DNA of 7,069 nucleotides, from contig JAEWWY010000263.1 in assembly GCA_023458835.1 (NCBI GenBank), forward strand, positions 1-7,069, in the 5' to 3' direction. Of the stretch, positions 1 to 5,993 are shown piece by piece; the stretch's first letter is position 1; each line of letters opens with the position of its first letter. Source of the stretch: Bacillota bacterium. Its GTDB lineage: Bacteria; Bacillota; Clostridia; Christensenellales; Aristaeellaceae. The notes under the pieces are model-generated. The model made no database searches. It saw only the letters and a list, made by a program, of their open reading frames with translations, and had not been told where the DNA came from. The translations under genes and the position numbers were made by a program.

Positions 1-173
1 GCGCTTTCAAAGGGTTCGCCGTACTGAATAAAGCGCAGCATCACCTCTTGAAAGACATCCTCCGCATCGGAACGGCTCAGCGTGCGGGCATATGCCAACC
101 GGTAGATCATTGCACCATAAGCCTCTATCGTCTGCCGCACCCTCTCGCCCGTACGCAGCGAATCCGGGAGCAT
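1..173 (-). CDS. ECF-type RNA polymerase sigma factor, N-terminal part (runs off left edge)
   Basis: Read on the minus strand, 57 codons run from an ATG at 173 to the window edge with no stop. The translation begins MLPDSLRTGERVRQTIEA and contains IYRLAYARTLSRSDAEDVFQ (residues 23-42) followed by EVMLRF, the typical sigma-70 region 2 pattern (Y.lAy..lg...dAEDv.QevFl.l) that binds the RNA polymerase clamp and the -10 element. Region 4 and any anti-sigma gene lie outside the window. The start is set by a strong Shine-Dalgarno, AGGAGG, 7 nt upstream. An ATG at 178 on this strand is in another frame. The gene diverges from the catabolic operon and need not be related to it. Family call is firm; specificity is unknown because most of the protein is missing. 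Confidence 0.85.
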   Translation of the reverse strand, partial: MLPDSLRTGERVRQTIEAYGAMIYRLAYARTLSRSDAEDVFQEVMLRFIQYGEPFES

Positions 174-176
174 CCC

Positions 177-187
177 ATCACCTCCTT
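177..187 (-). promoter_or_regulatory. Strong ribosome binding site of the sigma factor gene
   Basis: On the minus strand this reads AAGGAGGTGAT, close to a perfect complement of the 16S rRNA 3' end. The AGGAGG core (181-186) is 7 nt from the ATG at 173, which fixes the sigma factor start and supports a Bacillota-type host. Confidence 0.8.
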
Positions 188-220
188 CACTTATAATACC
201 GCGAAGCGCCGCCAAAAGCT

Positions 221-249
221 GCAATGCCACGAATTTATGGATGCATTGC
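221..249. repeat. Perfect 7-bp inverted repeat in the divergent intergenic region
   Basis: GCAATGC (221-227) and GCATTGC (243-249) are exact reverse complements separated by 15 nt. It lies upstream of the minus-strand sigma gene and about 80 bp upstream of the plus-strand promoter. With 7-bp arms and a 15-nt AT-rich spacer it could be a binding site for a dimeric regulator or a weak hairpin. There is no T-run, so it is not a terminator. Chance occurrence in a region of this size is possible. Confidence 0.35.
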
Positions 250-289
250 TGACGCATGCCCGCCCGTTCCTTCATCCAAAAATAAAATA

Positions 290-318
290 GACAATATAAT
301 TGTCAGACAAAAGGACAA
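290..318. promoter_or_regulatory. Candidate GntR/FadR-family operator: overlapping GACAA/TTGTC palindromes
   Basis: Two perfect palindromes share an arm: GACAATATAATTGTC (290-304) and TTGTCAGACAA (300-310). A third GACAA copy sits at 314-318. The second palindrome, TTGT-CAG-ACAA, fits the general FadR-subfamily operator form TNGTNNNACNA. The cluster ends 7 nt before the -35 box of the operon promoter, and the operon itself encodes a FadR-type regulator (5251-5937), so autoregulation through this site is a reasonable inference. No similar site was seen in the gaps before the regulator gene (5204-5250) or the permease gene (5938-5993). Confidence 0.55.
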
Positions 319-325
319 AAAGTTA

Positions 326-354
326 TTGACTGGGAAGAGACTATATGCTACCAT
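326..354 (+). promoter_or_regulatory. Sigma-A-type promoter of the operon with extended -10
   Basis: The -35 box is TTGACT (326-331, 5 of 6 consensus bases). After a 17-nt spacer comes TACCAT (349-354, 4 of 6), preceded by TGC (346-348), an extended -10 TGn element that often compensates for a weak -10. Transcription would start near 360-361, giving a leader of about 41 nt before the ATG at 402. The alternative hexamer TATATG (342-347) is too close to the -35. The palindrome cluster at 290-318 lies directly upstream. Confidence 0.65.
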
Positions 355-401
355 GCTGATACAAGGCTGGATGTATTGCGCACCAGATAGAAGGAGCTAG
401 C

Positions 402-1760
402 ATGAAAACAACCATTTTGTCGCCCTGCGGCATTCTTGGATATGGCTTTCCGGAGGCGTCTCTTGAGCGGGCGCTGGCCGAGAAGCCGGACGCGATCGTC
501 GTAGACGCGGGCAGCACGGACGCCGGGCCGCACAAGCTTGGCGCGGGCACGGCCATCGTCAGCCGTATGGCGGCAAAAAAGGACCTGACCGCGCTGATGC
601 GCTCTGCCAGGGCCCTGGACATTCCGCTGCTGATCGGGTCGGCAGGCGGGTCCGGCGCGCGCAAGCATACCCAGTGGTCTTTGGAGATCATCCGGGAAAT
701 CGCGGGGGAAATGGATTGGTCCGTACGGATGGCCATCATTTGGGCCGATGTGCCGGATCAAACCGTGCTGGATGCGCTGGCCGGCGGACGCATTGAAAAG
801 ATGAGTGAAAACGTGCCGGACCTGACGCCGCAGGCGCTTGAAAAAACCAACGGCGTCGTTGCGCAAATGGGCATGGAGCCCATCCTGCGGGCGCTTGAGA
901 CAGGCGCGCAGATCATTCTCTGCGGCCGTGCGTACGACCCGGCACCTTTCGCGGCGATCGCGGTTCACCGGGGGCATGACGCCGCGCTGGCGCTGCACCT
1001 GGGCAAAATACTGGAGTGCGGCGCCCTCTGCGCCGAGCCGGGCACCACGAAGGATTGCATCCTGGGCGCGATAGATGACGGCGGGTTTGAAGTGTGGGCG
1101 GCTGACCCAAAGCGGGCCTGCACGCCGGTCAGCGTGGCGGCGCATACCTTCTACGAGAAGGAGCATCCGTACCTGCTCAACGGCCCGGGCTTTCAACTGG
1201 ATCTGTCGGCCTGCGCCTTCAAGGCCGTATCGCCGGTGCGCGTGCGGGTGACGGGCAGCCGGCTGCGGCCCATGCCCTATACGGTCAAGCTGGAGGGCGC
1301 GGCGAAGGCGGCCTACCGCACCTTCGTGCTGGCCGGCATCCGCGACCCGCTGCTGATTGGAATGGTGGAGGAAGTGGAGCGGGATGTTGTGGCGGCGGTG
1401 CGTGAGTATTACCGGGAAATCCCGCCTGAGAGCTACCAAATCAACTTCTACCACTATGGCAAGGATGCGGTCATGGGCGCCCTGGAGACATGCCGTGATA
1501 CGCCCCATGAAATCGGCCTGATGTTCGAGGTGATCGCGCCCACCCAGGAGATGGCCGACGCCATCTGCGCCACAACGCGCTCCTGCTACCTGCACCATGG
1601 CTACCCTGGCCGCAAGGCCACCGCCGGCAACCTGGCGTTCCCCTTCGCGCCCAGCGATATATCCTTTGGCGCGGTCTACGCCTTCTCGGTCTATCACCTG
1701 CTGCATATAGACGACCCGGCTGTCCTGTTTCCCATAGAGGTGATGGAGGTGAAGCCATGA
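402..1760 (+). CDS. AtuA-family (DUF1446) protein, function unknown
   Basis: This 452-residue protein matches the acyclic terpene utilisation AtuA family (DUF1446, PF07287). Visible landmarks are DAGSTDAGPHKLG (35-47), the glycine-rich GSAGGSG (79-85), CGRAYDPAPF (174-183) with the following AAIAVHRG, and the LGKILECGALCAEPG segment (200-214). The family is named after Pseudomonas AtuA, needed for growth on citronellol-type terpenes, but its reaction is not known to me, and most clostridial members are unlikely to act on terpenes. There is no signal peptide or membrane segment, so it is probably cytosolic. AAGGAG at 391-396 supports the start. Its stop overlaps the next start by 4 bp (ATGA), which implies translational coupling with the DUF4387 protein and probably a two-subunit enzyme. 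A long minus-strand reading frame across it is a GC-bias shadow. Confidence 0.85.
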   Translation: MKTTILSPCGILGYGFPEASLERALAEKPDAIVVDAGSTDAGPHKLGAGTAIVSRMAAKKDLTALMRSARALDIPLLIGSAGGSGARKHTQWSLEIIREIAGEMDWSVRMAIIWADVPDQTVLDALAGGRIEKMSENVPDLTPQALEKTNGVVAQMGMEPILRALETGAQIILCGRAYDPAPFAAIAVHRGHDAALALHLGKILECGALCAEPGTTKDCILGAIDDGGFEVWAADPKRACTPVSVAAHTFYEKEHPYLLNGPGFQLDLSACAFKAVSPVRVRVTGSRLRPMPYTVKLEGAAKAAYRTFVLAGIRDPLLIGMVEEVERDVVAAVREYYREIPPESYQINFYHYGKDAVMGALETCRDTPHEIGLMFEVIAPTQEMADAICATTRSCYLHHGYPGRKATAGNLAFPFAPSDISFGAVYAFSVYHLLHIDDPAVLFPIEVMEVKP

Positions 1761-2068
1761 CGCGCCTTGCGGAGCTTGCACATGTGCTGCGCAGCAAGAA
1801 CAGCGGCCCCTTTGAAATCACGCTGGACATCCTCTTTGATGATCCCGCCGCATATCATCGTGTGCTTATAAGCGGCGCGGTCACCAGAGAGGCAATCGCG
1901 GCGCTGTATTCCATGCCCGTTTCGCAGATCACGGAATTTGTCACCTTTGACGCCGCGCTGGGCATCAAAATCACCTATCTGCGTCCGGTCTCCTCCGGCA
2001 CGGCGGGTGACCGGGACGTATATGGCGCGCAGCAGCACGCGCCGCTGCTGGACGTGATGATTCCATAA
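1757..2068 (+). CDS. DUF4387 protein, probable small partner of the AtuA-family protein
   Basis: This 103-residue protein carries the DUF4387 landmarks: LRSKNSGPFEITLDILFDD (11-29) near the N-terminus, and the strongly conserved tail DVYGAQQHAPLL (87-98). It is normal length for the family. The ATG overlaps the TGA of the upstream gene, and GGAGGT at 1745-1750 lies inside that gene, 6 nt before the start. DUF4387 proteins commonly occur beside AtuA/DUF1446 proteins (or fused to them), so a stable complex is likely. The conserved K14, N15, D24 and H94 are candidate active-site or interface residues, which is inference. The reaction is unknown. No signal peptide or transmembrane segment is visible. 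Confidence 0.85.
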   Translation: MTRLAELAHVLRSKNSGPFEITLDILFDDPAAYHRVLISGAVTREAIAALYSMPVSQITEFVTFDAALGIKITYLRPVSSGTAGDRDVYGAQQHAPLLDVMIP

Positions 2069-2092
2069 TTCTGGCAGGCGGAGGGGATTTGC

Positions 2093-4195
2093 ATGGTTCC
2101 GGATTATTTGGAAAAGGTATACGCCGGTTTTCTCGGCATGAACATCGGCATTCGCCTGGGCGCGCCGGTGGAGCCATCCATCTGGGATGTGGAAACCATT
2201 GAGCGGTTTTATGGCGACATCCGGGGGTATATCAAGAATTTCCGGCACTTCGCGGCCGACGATGACGTCAATGGCCCTGTCCTGTTTTTACGCGCCCTGG
2301 ATGACATGCACCATGGGGAAACGGTTACGCCCGCGGATGTGGCGGAGGCGTGGCTCAACTACGCCCGCGAGGGCGTCGGCCTCTATTGGTGGGGCGGATA
2401 TGGCGTCAGCACGGAGCATACGGCGTACCTGAACCTGAAAAATGGTATTCCCGCGCCGCAAAGCGGGTCCATCGCCCAAAATGGCAAAACCGCGGCCGAG
2501 CAGATCGGCGGCCAGATCTTTATCGACACCTGGGGCCTGATCGCCCCCGGCGATCCCAAGCGGGCGGCCCGGGACGCGCGCGTAGCGGCCAGCGTATCCC
2601 ACGACGGCGAGGGCCTGAACGGCGCCGCGTTTATCGCGGCCTGCATCGCCAAGGCGTTTGAAACGGGCGATGTTGCGCAGATCATCCATGCCGGCTATGC
2701 GCATATTCCGCAGGACAGCTTATACCGGGCCGTGTGCGGCGCGGTGGAAGCGTTCCACCGCCGGCAGCCGGAGGACTGGAAGGCCTGCCGCGCGATGCTG
2801 GAAACCGATTGGGGCTACGATAAATACCCGGGCGTCTGCCACATCATCCCCAACGCGGGTGTCTGCGCGCTGGCACTGTGGTATGGCAAGGGGGATTTTG
2901 CCCGTACCGTGGAGATTGCCACCATGTGCGGCTGGGATACCGACTGCAACGCGGGCAACGTGGGCACCATTTTGGGCGTCGCGGCCGGGCTGGCAGGCAT
3001 TCCGGATCATTACCGCGCGCCAATCAACGACCTGATCGTTCTTTCCGGCATTTCAGGGTACCTGAACATCCTGGATGTGCCTACCTATTGCCGCAAGCTG
3101 GCGGGGATCGGATACCGCCAGGCGGGAAAAACACCCCCGGAGGGTTTTTACACCGTGCCGGACGGCGAGACTTTCTTCGATTTTTCCCTGCCGGGCAGCA
3201 CCCATGGCTTTAAAACGGACAATCCGTCTCTTTTGAAGCTGGCCCATTGCGATGAGGGTCCCTCGCCCGCCGCCGGCAGCCTGCGCGTGCTGCTGGACCG
3301 CAGCCAGCGGGGGCAGGGGGGCAAGGTATTCTATAAGCCCTTCTACCGCCGCGGTGATTTTAGCGATGAGCGGTATATGCCGGTATTTTCACCCACGGCC
3401 TGCCCGGGCCAGCAGGTTGCCATGCAGGTGCGCTATGAGCGCATGCATGGCGAGATGGTGATGGTAACGCCTTATGTGCGGGAAAGCCTCTCCGGCCGGG
3501 AGCATCTCATGCAGCCGCTGATGCTCTGTGAAAGCACGGGCTGGCAAACTGTCGCCTTCACCATCCCGGACCTTGACGGCGGCCTTGCCGATGAGATCGG
3601 CATCAGGCTGGAAAGCGGCTCGCCTATGAAGTTCTTTGACTTCGGCTGCCTGTACATTACAAACTTCTCCATCCGCGGCAAGGCTGAATACCGGCTTGAT
3701 CTTGCGCGGATGGTCAAGGAATTCGGCTCCATCCTTCCCTTCAGCCACAACCATGGCGCGTGGACCCGGGAGCAGGGCGGCATGGTGGCTATGGGCCTAA
3801 TGCACGCGGAGGCGGTGACCGGCAGCTACTTTATGCGCGATGTGGAGGTCACCGGCACCCTCCGCCCGCTGTCAGGCGAAAGCCATCTGGTGGGCGTGCG
3901 GGTCCAGGGGGCCATGCGGGGCTGCTACGGCGGCCTGCACGGCCGGGGAAAGGCGGCGCTGCTCCACCACGACCGGGGAACGCTGCGGGTGCTGGCGGAG
4001 GCGCCCTTTGACTGGGCGCCGGATATTGCCTATACCGTGAAGCTGGTGGCGGAGGGCGGCAGCCTGGCACTTTGGATCGATGGAAAATGCCTGCTCAAGG
4101 CACAGGAAGATACCCTTGCTTACGGCATGGCCGGCTACGCCCAATATGCCATGGGCCGCACATGGTTTGGCGATATGCGCATTCTGGAAAAGTAA
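2093..4195 (+). CDS. ADP-ribosylglycohydrolase-fold protein fused to two C-terminal beta-sandwich domains
   Basis: This 700-residue protein has three parts. Residues ~5-343 are an ADP-ribosylglycohydrolase (ARH/DraG, PF03747) domain: GFLGMNIGIRLGAPVE (12-27), an acidic DDD (56-58) where classical members have T/S-D-D, HDGEGLNGAAF (170-180), and GWDTDCNAG (280-288) where classical members have G-G/R-D-x-D-T. These acidic residues bind two Mg or Mn ions in the family. Residues ~358-530 look like a jelly-roll carbohydrate-binding-type domain, and ~545-700 like a LamG/concanavalin-type sandwich (WIDGKCLLKA, GMAGYAQYAMGRTWFGDMRI at the end). The C-terminal calls rest on strand pattern only. No signal peptide is present, so it should act in the cytosol. 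GGAGGGGA (2080-2087) precedes the ATG, 25 nt after the DUF4387 stop. The substituted motifs and the sugar transporter downstream suggest a small glycoside or riboside substrate rather than ADP-ribosylated protein; this is inference. Confidence 0.8.
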   Translation: MVPDYLEKVYAGFLGMNIGIRLGAPVEPSIWDVETIERFYGDIRGYIKNFRHFAADDDVNGPVLFLRALDDMHHGETVTPADVAEAWLNYAREGVGLYWWGGYGVSTEHTAYLNLKNGIPAPQSGSIAQNGKTAAEQIGGQIFIDTWGLIAPGDPKRAARDARVAASVSHDGEGLNGAAFIAACIAKAFETGDVAQIIHAGYAHIPQDSLYRAVCGAVEAFHRRQPEDWKACRAMLETDWGYDKYPGVCHIIPNAGVCALALWYGKGDFARTVEIATMCGWDTDCNAGNVGTILGVAAGLAGIPDHYRAPINDLIVLSGISGYLNILDVPTYCRKLAGIGYRQAGKTPPEGFYTVPDGETFFDFSLPGSTHGFKTDNPSLLKLAHCDEGPSPAAGSLRVLLDRSQRGQGGKVFYKPFYRRGDFSDERYMPVFSPTACPGQQVAMQVRYERMHGEMVMVTPYVRESLSGREHLMQPLMLCESTGWQTVAFTIPDLDGGLADEIGIRLESGSPMKFFDFGCLYITNFSIRGKAEYRLDLARMVKEFGSILPFSHNHGAWTREQGGMVAMGLMHAEAVTGSYFMRDVEVTGTLRPLSGESHLVGVRVQGAMRGCYGGLHGRGKAALLHHDRGTLRVLAEAPFDWAPDIAYTVKLVAEGGSLALWIDGKCLLKAQEDTLAYGMAGYAQYAMGRTWFGDMRILEK

Positions 4196-4200
4196 AGGAG
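4194..4200 (+). promoter_or_regulatory. Ribosome binding site that decides the second ARH start
   Basis: AAAGGAG overlaps the TAA stop of the preceding gene. It is 7 nt from the ATG at 4208 but only 1 nt from an in-frame TTG at 4202, so ATG 4208 is the better start although the longer TTG frame is open. Confidence 0.7.
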
Positions 4201-4207
4201 CTTGACG

Positions 4208-5203
4208 ATGATCAGCCGAAGGGAACTGCTCAGCACCCCGGAGAAGCTTAGGGACAAGGCGCGCGGCGCCATCAGCGGCATTGCCATTGGCGATTCGTTC
4301 GGCGATGCCTCCCGCAAGCCGGACAATCAATTGGCCTACGGCATCACGACCGATTTTGGCAAGACGGCCTCCTGGTCCACGGATGATACGGAATTCGCGC
4401 TGCTGACGGCACATATCCTGCTGGGCAGCGGGGGCCGTTTGACCGACGGCGCGGTCGTAGCGGCCTGGATGGAGCACGTAGCCACCCAGGATGAGCTCAA
4501 GCGCGGCGGCGCGTCCGAGTTTGAAGCTTCCCGCAATTTGAGAAAAGGCCTGCGGCCGCCATTGTCCGGCCGCTACAACAGCTATGCCCATTCCGACGGC
4601 GCGGCAATGCGCATCGCACCCATCGGTGTATACTGCGCGGGGGATATTGACAGGGCCATTGCCATGGCGGAGACCGACGCCCATGTCAGCCACGACCGGG
4701 ACGGCATATGGGGTGCGCAGGCTGTCGCCGCCGCTGTCGCCGCAGCGATGGCCGAGGGCACCATCGATGAAATCCTCGAGGCCGCCCTGCGGCCCGTTCC
4801 CAAGGAAAGCTGGCTGTACCACGCCATGCAGACGGCCTTTGACATTGTGGGTACAGCCAATGGAAACGTGTTTGACGCATGGATGCCCCTGCATGATGCG
4901 CTTTGGTGCTCCTACAAGGCAGCCGTGCCGGAGGCGGTTGCCCAGGCATTCGGCGTGCTGAAGCTTGCGCATACCGAGTTCAGGCTGGGCGTTACCCTGG
5001 CTGGAAACTTTGGCCGGGACGCGGATACCATCGGCGCGATCTGCGGCGCGGTGCTGGGTGCGAAGTACGGCGCGGCCGGCATGCCGGCGGCATGGATCGA
5101 AAAAACGCGCTACCCCACCGGCACCTGCCTGCCCTTTGCCAAGGGACTGGACATGCTTGAGGTGGCGGACATGATCGCCGCGCTGATGATTAAAAACGGG
5201 TGA
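4208..5203 (+). CDS. ADP-ribosylglycohydrolase family protein (canonical motifs)
   Basis: The 331-residue protein is a stand-alone ARH/DraG-family domain of usual length. From N- to C-terminus it shows KARGAISGIAIGDSFGDASR (17-36), the metal-binding STDDTE (57-62), SDGAAMRIAPIG (129-140), HVSHDRDG (159-166) with a long alanine-rich helix after it, and GRDADTIGA (269-277). D59, D60, D271, D273 and T274 would be the metal ligands by family analogy. All known members hydrolyse or rearrange bonds at an ADP-ribose or similar ribosyl centre, but the sugar-operon setting makes a small-molecule riboside or glycoside a plausible substrate. It starts 12 nt after the fused ARH protein; the two differ in both metal-binding motifs and are not a recent duplication. 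Reversal of protein ADP-ribosylation (DraG-like) is the alternative, but no DraT-like transferase is in view. Confidence 0.88.
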   Translation: MISRRELLSTPEKLRDKARGAISGIAIGDSFGDASRKPDNQLAYGITTDFGKTASWSTDDTEFALLTAHILLGSGGRLTDGAVVAAWMEHVATQDELKRGGASEFEASRNLRKGLRPPLSGRYNSYAHSDGAAMRIAPIGVYCAGDIDRAIAMAETDAHVSHDRDGIWGAQAVAAAVAAAMAEGTIDEILEAALRPVPKESWLYHAMQTAFDIVGTANGNVFDAWMPLHDALWCSYKAAVPEAVAQAFGVLKLAHTEFRLGVTLAGNFGRDADTIGAICGAVLGAKYGAAGMPAAWIEKTRYPTGTCLPFAKGLDMLEVADMIAALMIKNG

Positions 5204-5250
5204 ACCTTTCCTGATCACTGGCTGAACGAGCAGAGAGGACGGCAAAAGGT

Positions 5251-5937
5251 ATGGAGGCGTTTCGACCGATCCGGAACGACCGGCTGTCGGATAAGGTGGC
5301 TGAGCGGATCATTCAACTGATCCGCGCTGGGGAATTGCCGGTAGGCGCGCGCCTGCCCAATGAGGGGGACCTGGCCCAGCGGCTGTGCGTCAGCCGGGGT
5401 GTCCTGCGCGAGGCGCTCACCGTGCTGCAGGTGCAGGGGTACATCAGCCGGACGCCGCGGGAGGGTACCATCATCCAGCGCGTGAACGGGCAGGAGATGG
5501 GCGCGGAATTGTCCAAACGCCTGCGTGCGGCCCAGTACCGCGAATTGCTGGAGTTCCGCGAGGTAATGGAATGCCGGGTTGTGCAAAACGTCATCCAATT
5601 GGCCAGCGATGAGGAACTGGACCGTTTGCAGGCGCTGGCCGACAACGCGCCGGGCGCGCTGCTGCCCAAATCGCCGGATTATTATTTCCATTACCGCCTG
5701 GCTGAGCTTTCGGGCAATTCGCTGTTCACCGTCTTCATTGACATGTATTACGACATGATTCAGGAAATGGCCGTCGTCAGCCATCAGAACAAGGCACGGC
5801 TCAACGGCCAGCAGCGCGAGCACCAGCGCATCCTGGATGCCATCCGCCAGCGCAGCGTCAGCAAAGCTGCCGCTGCCGTGCGCACTCACCTTAAGAATGT
5901 GCAGCGCGCCGTGGAGACCAGCGAAGGCGAGGAGTAG
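5251..5937 (+). CDS. GntR-family transcriptional regulator, FadR subfamily (FCD domain)
   Basis: This 228-residue protein has an N-terminal winged helix-turn-helix (about 10-76): LSDKVAERIIQLI, LPNEGDLAQRLCVSRGVLRE (35-54, recognition helix 48-56), then the wing GYISRTPREGTII. Residues ~95-218 form an FCD ligand domain. The Asp-His3 metal site of this subfamily is intact by position: D143 and H147 in PDYYFHYRLAELSGN, H191 in REHQRILDAI, and H213 in RTHLKN. Metal-bearing FCD domains usually sense small carboxylates or sugar acids, so an acidic effector is likely. The ribosome binding site is weak: AGAGGA at 5234-5239 is 11 nt from the ATG and AAAAGG at 5244-5249 is only 1 nt away, fitting low regulator levels. 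It sits inside the operon between the enzymes and the transporter genes. The best candidate target is the palindrome cluster at 290-318. Confidence 0.92.
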   Translation: MEAFRPIRNDRLSDKVAERIIQLIRAGELPVGARLPNEGDLAQRLCVSRGVLREALTVLQVQGYISRTPREGTIIQRVNGQEMGAELSKRLRAAQYRELLEFREVMECRVVQNVIQLASDEELDRLQALADNAPGALLPKSPDYYFHYRLAELSGNSLFTVFIDMYYDMIQEMAVVSHQNKARLNGQQREHQRILDAIRQRSVSKAAAAVRTHLKNVQRAVETSEGEE

Positions 5938-5951
5938 GCAGGGCGCACGGG

Positions 5952-5968
5952 CCGGGAGGTTCTCCCGG
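5952..5968 (+). other. Intercistronic GC-rich stem-loop between regulator and permease genes
   Basis: CCGGGAG (5952-5958) and CTCCCGG (5962-5968) form a perfect 7-bp stem with a 3-nt loop GTT. It starts 15 nt after the regulator stop and ends 25 nt before the permease ATG. There is no U-run, so it is not a standard terminator. It could protect or process the mRNA, or reduce readthrough between the two parts of the operon. Confidence 0.5.
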
Positions 5969-5979
5969 AAGACCGCCAA

Positions 5980-5989
5980 GGGGGGGGAG
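5980..5989 (+). promoter_or_regulatory. Ribosome binding site made of an 8-G run
   Basis: The permease start is preceded by eight consecutive Gs (5980-5987) followed by AG, 4 nt from the ATG at 5994. The final GGGGAG can pair with the anti-Shine-Dalgarno through G-U pairs. A change in run length would alter the distance or strength of the site but not the reading frame. Confidence 0.5.
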
Positions 5990-5993
5990 CACG

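Noticed and set aside
193..224. Minus-strand promoter for the sigma gene (TTGCAG and TATTAT)
   Set aside because: The spacer is 20 nt and both hexamers are weak; the TATAAT at 192-197 is on the plus strand, with no matching -35 or gene start.
48..290. 80-codon plus-strand frame opposite the sigma factor
   Set aside because: No ribosome binding site, no family resemblance, and it overlaps the sigma gene start and the intergenic region.
402..1760. Terpene degradation pathway based on the AtuA name
   Set aside because: None of the other Atu genes (acyl-CoA carboxylase subunits, hydratase, dehydrogenases) is present; the name reflects family ancestry only.
348..1781. 477-codon open frame on the minus strand across the AtuA-family gene
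   Set aside because: It mirrors the coding strand in GC-rich DNA, its translation is rich in Arg, His and Gly with no recognisable domain, and the plus-strand gene has clear family motifs and a ribosome binding site.
4202..4207. TTG start extending the second ARH protein by two residues
   Set aside because: Only 1 nt from the Shine-Dalgarno; ATG 4208 has proper 7-nt spacing.
2093..5203. ADP-ribosylation-based toxin-antitoxin or phage defence system using the ARH proteins
   Set aside because: No ADP-ribosyltransferase or toxin gene is present, and the setting is a sugar-transport operon with a metabolic regulator.
3872..5245. 457-codon open frame on the minus strand across the second ARH gene
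   Set aside because: Same GC-bias shadow; it spans two well-supported plus-strand genes and shows no domain.
5952..5968. Rho-independent terminator after the regulator gene
   Set aside because: The hairpin is followed by AAGACC and a G-run, with no T tract.
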